From positions 1 to 27,469 of the forward strand of contig CBCYMI010000014.1 of assembly GCA_965183855.1 (NCBI GenBank): DNA of 27,469 nucleotides, read 5' to 3'. Numbering within the stretch: position 1 is the first letter of the stretch; the number at the start of each line of letters is the position of its first letter. Below the pieces are notes generated by a model. It ran no database searches. It saw nothing but the letters and a program-made list of their open reading frames with translations, and was not told the DNA's origin. The DNA comes from CBCYMI01 sp965183855. Its GTDB lineage: Bacteria; Pseudomonadota; Alphaproteobacteria; Caulobacterales; Maricaulaceae. A program made the translations under genes and the position numbers. This document shows positions 1 through 7,515 of this stretch, piece by piece.

Positions 1-511
1 GCCTTTCATCACGCTTTTGTTGCTTACATAAATTATCCAGATATTCAATAAAATATTCTCTGGTTAACAATCCTGTCATTCGATCATGAATAACAGGCTG
101 AGCTGCTAGATTTCCCGTTTTTTTATCCTTTAAATAACGTAAATAGCCAATAATTTTATCTGCTTTCCCCTGATATGTGGAAATTAATTCACCATATTCT
201 TCTAGCCAACAGGTTTTTCCTGATTTTGTAATAATAGGATAGGATATTTGAAATTGATCTCCTATTTTTTTTAAAATAGACAATGCAGATTCTCTTACCT
301 CAGGGTAAATCAGATTCTTATAATACGCTTTTTGCGTAACAGGAGCATAACCCAGCTCTTTATATTCCAACAAGGATCGCAAATGATCAATATTTCCCCA
401 GACATAGCGATCTGAAATTAAAGAAAGCTCATACGGGATGAGCCCATTTAATTCAAATAATTTATGAATAGAGGATGTTTCAAGGGGATAGCTTAAAATG
501 TTTTTGGTCAT
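1..511 (-). CDS. PAS-GGDEF signalling protein, N-terminal part (cut by window edge)
   Basis: The reading frame opens at an ATG whose complement ends at 511 and stays open to the left edge, giving about 170 residues without a stop. A purine-rich AGAGG lies upstream of the start. Residues roughly 40-135 look like a PAS fold: a conserved tryptophan region (CWLEEYGELI) is followed by KIIGYLRYLKDK, typical of the PAS C-terminal strand. From about residue 143 the sequence HDRMTGLLTREYFIEYLD matches the start of a GGDEF domain (consensus D-x-LTGL-x-NR-x-x-F). The protein is therefore probably a cytoplasmic sensor that makes cyclic di-GMP, or an inactive relative, perhaps with an EAL domain further on. 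The GGDEF active site lies outside the window, so activity cannot be judged. No membrane segment is seen in the visible part. Confidence 0.75.
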   Translation of the reverse strand, partial: MTKNILSYPLETSSIHKLFELNGLIPYELSLISDRYVWGNIDHLRSLLEYKELGYAPVTQKAYYKNLIYPEVRESALSILKKIGDQFQISYPIITKSGKTCWLEEYGELISTYQGKADKIIGYLRYLKDKKTGNLAAQPVIHDRMTGLLTREYFIEYLDNLCKQQKRDER

Positions 512-736
512 TTAAATATCAAACCTCTTATAAACGTCAAAATCATATCGCTCCAAACATATATTTAACTAAAAAACAGACTAAATCAGTTTAGTTTTTA
601 ATCTTTTCAATTCTCAAGGCAAGAAAATCATAACTAAAAGGTTAAAATTATATAAAAAAATATATACATATATACAAACATTACAATAAATCTATTAAGA
701 AAATAAAAATAATAGCAAATCAAGATGGTATGTTTT

Positions 737-1165
737 TCAGTTCTTTCCTACGAAAATATCTCTTCTTGCTGTTGCTAATGTAATAACAAATCCTCCCATA
801 ACATCTAAAAATGTCATCACACAGAGAAAGAAAAAAATAGAAGTTGCAAATTCTGGAATCAGTAAAAACTCTAATAAACAAACGATAAATACCAGCATGG
901 AAAATGAATGGTTTATAACAGCAATTTTTCCTGTGTTTGTAGATCTTAAAAATTCAATAAATAAAAGAGCCAAACTAAAAGCCATAAAAAGATCACCATA
1001 CGAAATAATCCAAACAACACCAGAGGGCATGTTAAGACGTATAAATTCTGCATTTAATGTTGCAATACCTTCTGTACCAATTTCCAAAATATGATTACTA
1101 AAAACAATGACATTATAAATAATAACAGAAATAATCAGCAATGGAAAAACACCCAATATCTGCAT
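737..1165 (-). CDS. small four-helix membrane protein of unknown function
   Basis: This 142-residue protein has four hydrophobic segments, at about residues 4-24, 46-68, 80-102 and 107-131, so it is an integral inner-membrane protein. The loop between helices 1 and 2 is about 20 residues and carries IGTEGIATLNAEFIRLNMPSG. The C-terminus ends in a short basic tail. The start is supported by CAGGAG about 10 bases upstream. It lies 75 bases downstream of the glycosyltransferase gene in the same direction, so the two probably share a transcript. I recall similar uncharacterised proteins in alphaproteobacteria but no assigned role. Linkage to a GT2 enzyme may hint at the cell envelope, but that is only inference. 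Confidence 0.7.
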   Translation of the reverse strand: MQILGVFPLLIISVIIYNVIVFSNHILEIGTEGIATLNAEFIRLNMPSGVVWIISYGDLFMAFSLALLFIEFLRSTNTGKIAVINHSFSMLVFIVCLLEFLLIPEFATSIFFFLCVMTFLDVMGGFVITLATARRDIFVGKN

Positions 1166-1240
1166 TTCGACACTCTCCTGACTTCGCTGTTTATCCTCTT
1201 AAAGATCATGCAGTTTGCATATTAAAACGGGAAATCTGTT

Positions 1241-1984
1241 TTACTCTTTTGTCCACTTCCCTGGATTTCTTGCCCTCCTTAACAGCCACATTACACCGAT
1301 TATATCCATAAAAGATACCCATAACCGACCTAAATTGCTATATTTGGAACGCCCAAACTGTCTTTCTCTGTGATTAACAGGAATAAATTCTGTTAATCCA
1401 TGATTGCGTTTAATAAATGCTGGCAAATAACGATGTATATGATCAAAATAAGGAAGATCTAAAAAAGCTTTTCTATAAAATACTTTCATCCCACATCCTG
1501 TATCATCAGCCCCATCTTTTAAAAGGAATTTACGAATCGAATTACCAAACCTTGATGCAATCTTTTTTGTAAAATGATCATGACGTTTTACTCGATACCC
1601 AGAAACCATTTGTAAATTTTCTGGCGCCTGTTTTCTGGTAAGTTGGCGATAGGCTTGCGGAATATCAGCAGGATCATTTTGCCCATCTCCATCTAACATG
1701 GCAATAATTGGTGAATTTGCTTCTATTACTCCTGTTAATAATGCTCTACTTTGACCTGCATTATATTCATGCGTAATAATCCGTAAAGCTGGGATTAATG
1801 TTTGCAAATCCTTTAATTCCTGACGCGTTGTATCTGTACTATGATCATTAATAAAAATAATCTCATAATGTCCGATATCCTTAGTATTTGAAAAAACCTG
1901 ATCGATCTGTCTGGCAAGAGGTTCAATATTACCAGATTCATTATAAACAGGAACAACAATACTTAATTGTAATGAAGCAATCAT
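1241..1984 (-). CDS. family 2 glycosyltransferase, DPM1/ArnC-like
   Basis: The 247-residue protein is a GT-A fold transferase that moves a sugar from a nucleotide donor, most likely onto a polyprenyl phosphate at the inner membrane. The N-terminal VVPVYNESGNI and the IFINDHSTD motif form the nucleotide-binding part. MLDGDGQNDPADIP holds the metal-binding D98-x-D100. DDTGCGMKVF and HRERQFGRSKYSNLGR are typical of the dolichyl/undecaprenyl-phosphate sugar synthase branch. One hydrophobic stretch near the C-terminus (WVSFMDIIGVMWLL) could dip into the membrane; the paired C-terminal helices of ArnC/GtrB are absent. AGGA sits four bases before the ATG. It is divergent from an ArnT-like enzyme that uses polyprenyl-phosphate sugars, so the two may act in one envelope or lipid A pathway. 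The actual sugar cannot be read from the sequence. Confidence 0.85.
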   Translation of the reverse strand: MIASLQLSIVVPVYNESGNIEPLARQIDQVFSNTKDIGHYEIIFINDHSTDTTRQELKDLQTLIPALRIITHEYNAGQSRALLTGVIEANSPIIAMLDGDGQNDPADIPQAYRQLTRKQAPENLQMVSGYRVKRHDHFTKKIASRFGNSIRKFLLKDGADDTGCGMKVFYRKAFLDLPYFDHIHRYLPAFIKRNHGLTEFIPVNHRERQFGRSKYSNLGRLWVSFMDIIGVMWLLRRARNPGKWTKE

Positions 1985-2137
1985 ATTATCCTAGCTTTTT
2001 AATTCATTTATATTTTCTAATATTAAAGACAAACATTAAAAAGGTCATATAAAATATCTTGAAATTACCATTTACAAAAAACAAGTCACACCCCAAAAGA
2101 TATATATATATCGAACCTCTCTTTTAAACCTTCTTTA

Positions 2138-2193
2138 TGTTTGGGTTGTACAAACCCCATGATAATGTTTGGGTCGTACAAACCCCATGATAA
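2138..2193. repeat. two-copy 28-bp tandem repeat, operator-like
   Basis: Two directly adjoining 28-base units, 2138-2165 and 2166-2193, differ at one base (T to C). Each has a small dyad at its centre: GGGTT-GTACA-AACCC in the first copy, while the second has GGGTC on the left arm and so one mismatch. The repeat stops about eight bases before a TATAAT hexamer, so it would overlap the -35 region of a rightward promoter. This suggests paired binding sites for a regulator, but the regulator is unknown. Confidence 0.7.
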
Positions 2194-2201
2194 AGAAATG
2201 C

Positions 2202-2207
2202 TATAAT
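2202..2207 (+). promoter_or_regulatory. candidate -10 box for the ArnT-like gene
   Basis: A perfect TATAAT lies 200 bases before the ArnT-like start and just after the tandem repeat. No good TTGACA-like -35 is seen at 16-18 bases spacing. If it is a promoter, it is probably activator-dependent, or the tandem repeat replaces the -35 contact. This is a pattern match in AT-rich DNA only. Confidence 0.3.
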
Positions 2208-2407
2208 GTATGCAGCTTATAATGACATATTGTAAAATATAAAACAAACATGTAACTATTTATAAATCAAGTGAATAAAAAAAGACTATGAGAATATTAG
2301 GAAACTTCCAGATTGAAATTTAAGATCTCCAGGAAAGCGATATAATATTATTTTCAGAATGATCAGAATTAAAACATCAATCCAGATATTTAAGATTAAG
2401 AGAATAG

Positions 2408-4471
2408 ATGATTTTTATGAACCTTATCACAAAAACACATTTTCATGCATGCCTGGCGCTTATTTTGTTTGGAATTTTCTACATTTTCCCAGGTCTAATT
2501 ACATTACCTGTCCTTGATCGAGATGAAGCACGATTTGCTCAAGCTAGCTTACAAATGATTGAAAACAAGGATTATATCAACATTCAGTTTCAAGATCAAA
2601 ATCGGCATAAGAAACCTGTTGGAAGCTATTGGTTTCAAACCATATCCGTTCTGCTCTTTTCACCTGATAAGTTACATAAAATATGGGCATATAGAATCCC
2701 TTCCCTCTTCGGGGGCTTCATTGCAATCTTATCTCTTTATTTTGGACTTTACCCATCTTTTGGTCGCAAGTTAGCATTTCTTTCTGCCTTATTTATGCTG
2801 GTCTCCATCTTATTATCCGTTGAAGCAAGAATTGCCAAAACAGATGCGTTATTGACAGGGTTCACAACCCTTAGCCTAATGTGTATTTTTAGAATATATA
2901 CAAATCAATATGCTATAAAATCCAGATCTGTTTTTTTAAATAAACTTTGTCACTTATTCTATCGTTTTAAAACAAACTCCGTACATAAAAAGGAAAAACT
3001 CGATAAAAAACATCAACCGAAACAAAGGAATATCCAGCACAATCAATATTTGACAGGAAATATGATTGCAAAATTATTCTGGATCTCATTAGCACTCTCT
3101 ATTTTAATTAAAGGACCTGTTTCTTTAATGATTATAAGTGTCAGCATTTTCACTTTAGTATTGGTCAGTCTGGCAAATCACCAAACTATTCTCCCACAAA
3201 CAAAAAAATTGTTTATCCTTTTTGATCCTGTCGGATTCATTTTATTTCTTGCTATTCTTCTACCTTGGAATATTGCAATTGGATTTGAAACGAACTGGCA
3301 ATTTTTTACGCAAGCAGTTACTGAAGATCTGGCGCCAAAACTTATTTCCAGACATGAAGGTCACGGCGCTCCCTTTGGTCTGTATTTTCTATCCTTTTGG
3401 GTTTTATTATGGCCTGGAAGCCTGTTCTTGTATAAAGGAAGCTATTTGGTTTTATATCCATTGATTAATCTGATTAAAAAATGTAAACATATCCTTTTAC
3501 AAAAAACAAATCTATCTAAAACTACAAAGCAAAACAAACAAGAAAGCTCTCCTTTAGCACCATCATATTCAATCCCAAAAATAAATCAGAAAAAAATGCC
3601 TCTTTCATTTCCTTTCTCTATTTTTTTTACAAGCTGTTTTATTCCAAACTGGATTATCTTTGAACTTTTTCCAACAAAACTTGTTCATTACCCACTTCCT
3701 TTATATCCTATTTTAGCAATTATGGCAGCTTTAGGCTTTAATCATTTGAGAGATGAAGCAAATTGCAAAACACAAACCCTAGCTTCCAGTCGGCTTGTTT
3801 TTAAAGCTATTGCACTTTTTATTTTCACCTGTGTTTCACTTGGGTTTATTCTATTGCCAGTTTCTTTGTTAATCTATAATGATTCAATTCATACATTTGC
3901 TGAATTTGGAAAGCAAATCATACATCATCGTGTTTATCCAATCTTGCTATTTTTTACCATCCTTATGATAAGTTTATTATATATCACAGCAAAATCCTTT
4001 ATAAAAACACAGTATGTTAAAACACTTATCACGAGTTTGTTCATGGCTTTAATCTGGCAAACGATTAGTTTTAGCTATCTTACTCCAAAACTAAACCGTT
4101 TTTTTGTTTCACAACAAATCCATGCCTTGTTAAAAAACCAGCATAATCTAAGAAATATTCCATCAGGACATATTTTCTCGCCTGATTATTCTGAGCCAAG
4201 CCTGGTTTTTCTACTTGGTACTGATATTATCATTGGAAACCCAGAATTAACGGTTAAACGAGCATTTACAGAAAAGGCAATTATTATTGTTAATATCTTA
4301 AAAGAAAAAGACAAATCAGGTTTAAATACATTTGATCGGATTATGGATAAAGCTCATCGGCTAAATAAGTGTATTCAAAAAATTGGTGAAGTTAAAGGTA
4401 TAAATTATGCTAAAGGTGATCCTGTCAATCTGTTTGTTTTCAAAACAGATAACATGATTTGTCCTTCTTAA
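2408..4471 (+). CDS. ArnT/GT39-83-type integral membrane glycosyltransferase
   Basis: This 687-residue GT-C enzyme would transfer a sugar from a polyprenyl phosphate carrier to an envelope acceptor, plausibly lipid A or a protein, on the periplasmic face of the inner membrane. The first periplasmic loop has the family signature LDRDEARFAQAS (D37, D39, E40) followed by FQDQNRHKKPVGSYWFQ. A second conserved acidic site is D146 in AKTDALL. About a dozen hydrophobic segments span the protein, and a soluble C-terminal domain follows from about residue 560. Two strongly basic, lysine- and glutamine-rich inserts (about residues 170-215 and 355-400) separate helix groups; these are longer than I would expect for the family. 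The start has AAGAG about five bases upstream. ArnT proper is near 550 residues, so the acceptor may differ. Confidence 0.8.
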   Translation: MIFMNLITKTHFHACLALILFGIFYIFPGLITLPVLDRDEARFAQASLQMIENKDYINIQFQDQNRHKKPVGSYWFQTISVLLFSPDKLHKIWAYRIPSLFGGFIAILSLYFGLYPSFGRKLAFLSALFMLVSILLSVEARIAKTDALLTGFTTLSLMCIFRIYTNQYAIKSRSVFLNKLCHLFYRFKTNSVHKKEKLDKKHQPKQRNIQHNQYLTGNMIAKLFWISLALSILIKGPVSLMIISVSIFTLVLVSLANHQTILPQTKKLFILFDPVGFILFLAILLPWNIAIGFETNWQFFTQAVTEDLAPKLISRHEGHGAPFGLYFLSFWVLLWPGSLFLYKGSYLVLYPLINLIKKCKHILLQKTNLSKTTKQNKQESSPLAPSYSIPKINQKKMPLSFPFSIFFTSCFIPNWIIFELFPTKLVHYPLPLYPILAIMAALGFNHLRDEANCKTQTLASSRLVFKAIALFIFTCVSLGFILLPVSLLIYNDSIHTFAEFGKQIIHHRVYPILLFFTILMISLLYITAKSFIKTQYVKTLITSLFMALIWQTISFSYLTPKLNRFFVSQQIHALLKNQHNLRNIPSGHIFSPDYSEPSLVFLLGTDIIIGNPELTVKRAFTEKAIIIVNILKEKDKSGLNTFDRIMDKAHRLNKCIQKIGEVKGINYAKGDPVNLFVFKTDNMICPS

Positions 4472-4520
4472 TCTTTATTCAAGATCTGAAATCTATTATA
4501 ATATACAAGAAATTAATCCT

Positions 4521-5690
4521 CTATATTCCCTCTCCCAGATGTGGATTTTGTTCGCTTATCTGCAAATTTCGGCGTTTTCCTGATGGCGTTTTACCTGTCA
4601 ATAGCCAATTCCAATACCGTAATACGGTTTGTGCTTTTTCTGTTGAGAGCATGTCATAGCTAATTACAGCTTGCCTGATCAGAGATTCACAATATTCAGT
4701 ATTATGATATATGAGGATAAATGTTTTGGTCAGCTCAGAAATTGCACTCCGTTTTAAGCCTGTTGCTTTACAAAAAACTGCTAATGCTTCTCCTCCATGA
4801 TCCTTAAAGATTTTCTCTAGGGTAATAGGAGCAATATTGGAAAAATAAGCTATTTCATCTGCCAATTCCCTATTTTGCATTCGTGCAGCCGTTGTTACAA
4901 CAGATTCAAGATTAGGAAAGCTACTTCTACTCAATGCCTGTCTATTAATCTGTCTTCTTTCAATCACCTGCAAAATCGTATTGACTTCTTTATCTTTTTT
5001 TTCTTCTTGTGCATATATGGAAAAAATATATGAACAACTCTCCTGCAGAAATCGCCTTTCAATTGCAAATCTTTGTAAAATATCTTGCCTTGTCTTGGAT
5101 TGCGCATGCCAGAATAATTGTAAAGCATGACCAATTCTCAATTCAGGACGCTTGCATAAATCTGGAATAATTTGAGCAAATTCAGAACTTCTCTGAACCA
5201 GTTTTTCCATAGAATGCTGAGAAATTTTACTTCCATCATTCTGTAATACAGTACGAATTATCTGATAATCGCCTTTTGCTATCAATGCATCTGTAAGCGG
5301 TGTTGGGAGATATTTACGGTGACTAATCGCTAATCTATATTCATGCCCCATTTTATTAGAAATTGAGATCAAATCGGAATAAGAAAATCCTTTTCCATTT
5401 TCAAGTAATTCTTTTGCAACTTCTATTTGATCACAAGAAAGTAAAATAATAATTTGATATGGGACTTCTTTTAAATGAGAAAGCCTTTCGGCGATTTTTC
5501 TTCGTTCATGTATAGAAGCTTCACTTAATAAGTGTTCAACAAGTTCTCCTGTCAGTTGACGTTCAGAATTTGATATTTGTGTTTCTGGTAAGCTGATTAT
5601 ATCAATCAAGCTACGTAATAAGATGGATCTTGATTGTGTGTTTTGTACTTTTTGTTTTCCAAAACTTGCGTTTGTTACCAATGTATTCAT
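4521..5690 (-). CDS. DUF2336 domain protein
   Basis: The 389-residue protein matches the alphaproteobacterial DUF2336 family, recognised by the opening LLRSLIDIISLP, the block SERQLTGELVEHLL and ERRKIAERLSHLKEVPYQI, and a long all-helical body with HEAT-like repeats. There is no signal peptide or membrane helix, so it is expected in the cytoplasm. Family members are often linked to regulatory loci, but the biochemical role is not known. It converges on the ArnT-like gene, with only 49 bases between the two stop codons and no obvious terminator hairpin. Its upstream region, shared with the MFS gene, carries two perfect inverted repeats. The ribosome binding site before the ATG is weak (AAGG very close to the start). 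Confidence 0.8.
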   Translation of the reverse strand: MNTLVTNASFGKQKVQNTQSRSILLRSLIDIISLPETQISNSERQLTGELVEHLLSEASIHERRKIAERLSHLKEVPYQIIILLSCDQIEVAKELLENGKGFSYSDLISISNKMGHEYRLAISHRKYLPTPLTDALIAKGDYQIIRTVLQNDGSKISQHSMEKLVQRSSEFAQIIPDLCKRPELRIGHALQLFWHAQSKTRQDILQRFAIERRFLQESCSYIFSIYAQEEKKDKEVNTILQVIERRQINRQALSRSSFPNLESVVTTAARMQNRELADEIAYFSNIAPITLEKIFKDHGGEALAVFCKATGLKRSAISELTKTFILIYHNTEYCESLIRQAVISYDMLSTEKAQTVLRYWNWLLTGKTPSGKRRNLQISEQNPHLGEGI

Positions 5691-6150
5691 AGCCTTATCC
5701 CTAACTTTAATCTGGCTATTAGAATAACTGTAAAAACGTTAAGTAAATGTCACCAAATTAATACATTTCTAAAATAGAGTCACTTTTTATTAAAAAAAAC
5801 ATTTTTTATTAAAGCTTCATTAAAAAGAAATTGTCTTTGTATTAAGACAAGAATAAACTTTTAAATTCTATTCAAACATAGATGAAGTTGATCAAAATCA
5901 ACTCACAAGAACATGAAATTATTGAGATTAAATACGATTTGCATTGATAAAATAAATCTTAAATATTTTTATTTCAATTGATTTTCTGATTTAACTATGC
6001 TCTTTGCAATAGCATTACCTTTAAAAAAGTTAGCTCTAATTAATATTTCAGAGTTTAAAGTTAGGAAAACAGACCGTTTGGAAAATCAATATTTAAAACA
6101 ATAAATAGATCACCACACCTTGTTCTAAAAGCATTAATATGCAGGAATAT
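5691..6150. other. divergent intergenic region between DUF2336 and MFS genes
   Basis: About 460 bases, very AT-rich, serve as the control region of two divergent genes. It contains a 7-base perfect inverted repeat at 5831-5850 (TTGTCTT, six-base loop, AAGACAA) and an FNR-type box at 5888-5901. Two copies of TTTTTATTAAA occur near 5775-5813. No coding frame is convincing. Confidence 0.6.
5888..5901. promoter_or_regulatory. perfect FNR/FixK-type binding site
   Basis: The sequence TTGAT-CAAA-ATCAA is an exact match to the FNR/FixK/Anr consensus TTGAT-N4-ATCAA, extended by one further base pair on each side (5886-5903 is a 7-base perfect dyad). It lies 197 bases from the DUF2336 start and 249 from the MFS start, within their shared upstream region. 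An oxygen- or redox-responsive Crp/FNR regulator could control one or both genes. No transcription start is known, so the target is uncertain. Confidence 0.5.
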
Positions 6151-7398
6151 ATGATTAAAAAGCATGGAATTTCACCCTTATATGCCTATATGATTGCAAT
6201 CGGTGCATGGTTTTTTGCATTTGGTCTTCAAACAATTGTTTTTCCTGCTATTGTTATTTTTGAACTTCAGGAAGGACCTGATATTTTAGGAATTGCCCAA
6301 GCGGCTCTTTCTGCTCCCATGCTCTTTTTACTTATCCCTGCTGGATTTATTGCCGATCATTTTAACATGCGCAAAACATTATGGAGACTCTATTTACTCG
6401 CATGCGTTCCAAGCATTGCCTTAATTCTTATTTTTGAGTTACACCAGCTTACCCTACCCTTCCTTTATTTATACGCCATTACAATCGGAACCATTAGCGC
6501 ATTAAGCCTGCCCTCCCGAGATGCTGCCTTAAACAGTATACTTGATATTCATCAAACCACCCCTCGTACAAAAAATAAATACAATCCTTTAAATTTACAA
6601 AAAGCGGTTGTGATTACACAAACCATCCAATTTGCGTGCCAGATTATTGGAATAGGAACCGCTATTTATGCCAAAATAAGCTTAAGCCTTTTTCTACAAA
6701 TCCTTGCCTTTCTAATCGCCTCCATTGCAGCCTATATTCTACCTGATCTAAAACATCACACAGAAAAAAAACTCCAAATCAATACTCATAAACTCCTTTT
6801 TTCCGACTCTATTGTTTTAGGACTTATTATTATGATGTTTTCAGTTGGCATGTTTGCAGTAGGAGCTGGCTTTCTAGTCATTATTCCAATTATTGTACGA
6901 GATGTTTTTCAAGGAGGATATTTATTACTTTCAATTACGATCTCAGTCTTCTGGATTGGCGCTTTTATCTCTGTTGTTTGTTTAATGCTATTTAAAAATA
7001 TTAAAAAACCTGGACGATTGCTTTTAATCTGTCAATCATTAGGCATGATTGCCTATTTGGGTTTGACAAAAGTAAATCATCCAGCTATCTTTTTGCTAAT
7101 CATAGCAAGCTGGGGAATTACAGGAGGCGTTGTTATGTCTATGGGACGCTATATTCTTCAACACAGAATTCCAAAAAACAAACTTGGAAGAATTATGTCT
7201 CTTTATCAATTGGGATTTGTTGGAGGGACTCCGATTGGAGCTCTGATCTTTGGATTTGTTCTGAACAATTTCAGCATTCATACAACAATTCTAATCGCAA
7301 GCCTTTGCTATAGTCTAACCATGCTTATTATTTTTCTGTTAACCCCTTTATGGTCCTTAGATGATGGAGTACAATACAAAAACAAAACTATCTTCTGA
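6151..7398 (+). CDS. MFS transporter, EntS-like exporter type
   Basis: This 415-residue protein has the twelve-helix layout of the major facilitator superfamily. The conserved loop between helices 2 and 3 is seen as GFIADHFNMRKTLW, and the proline- and glycine-rich segment near helix 5 (SLPSRDAALNSI) resembles the MFS_3 group that includes enterobactin and drug exporters. A long cytoplasmic linker follows at about residues 135-160. An in-frame ATG exists at 6139, but CAGGAA sits four bases before the ATG at 6151, which I prefer. The substrate cannot be inferred. The next gene starts 118 bases further in the same direction, so co-transcription is possible. Confidence 0.8.
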   Translation: MIKKHGISPLYAYMIAIGAWFFAFGLQTIVFPAIVIFELQEGPDILGIAQAALSAPMLFLLIPAGFIADHFNMRKTLWRLYLLACVPSIALILIFELHQLTLPFLYLYAITIGTISALSLPSRDAALNSILDIHQTTPRTKNKYNPLNLQKAVVITQTIQFACQIIGIGTAIYAKISLSLFLQILAFLIASIAAYILPDLKHHTEKKLQINTHKLLFSDSIVLGLIIMMFSVGMFAVGAGFLVIIPIIVRDVFQGGYLLLSITISVFWIGAFISVVCLMLFKNIKKPGRLLLICQSLGMIAYLGLTKVNHPAIFLLIIASWGITGGVVMSMGRYILQHRIPKNKLGRIMSLYQLGFVGGTPIGALIFGFVLNNFSIHTTILIASLCYSLTMLIIFLLTPLWSLDDGVQYKNKTIF

Positions 7399-7515
7399 TT
7401 GCCCCTTACAAATATTATAATTTGGCATTTATTAACAAACACAATTGTCCTCTAATCATAAAATAGAAGCTCAAGAATTAATTTAAAAAGAGTGTTTGAC
7501 GAAAAGGATTTATAT

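Larger units (their letters stand above)
1985..2407. other. divergent intergenic region between GT2 and ArnT-like genes
   Basis: This 423-base gap separates two divergently transcribed glycosyltransferase genes. It is AT-rich, with a TATATATATA run at 2101-2110. A 28-base tandem repeat lies at 2138-2193, with a TATAAT hexamer just beyond it. No open reading frame of note is present. Confidence 0.6.

Noticed and set aside
2138..2193. Possible CRISPR repeats
   Set aside because: There are only two units, they adjoin without a spacer, and no cas gene is near.
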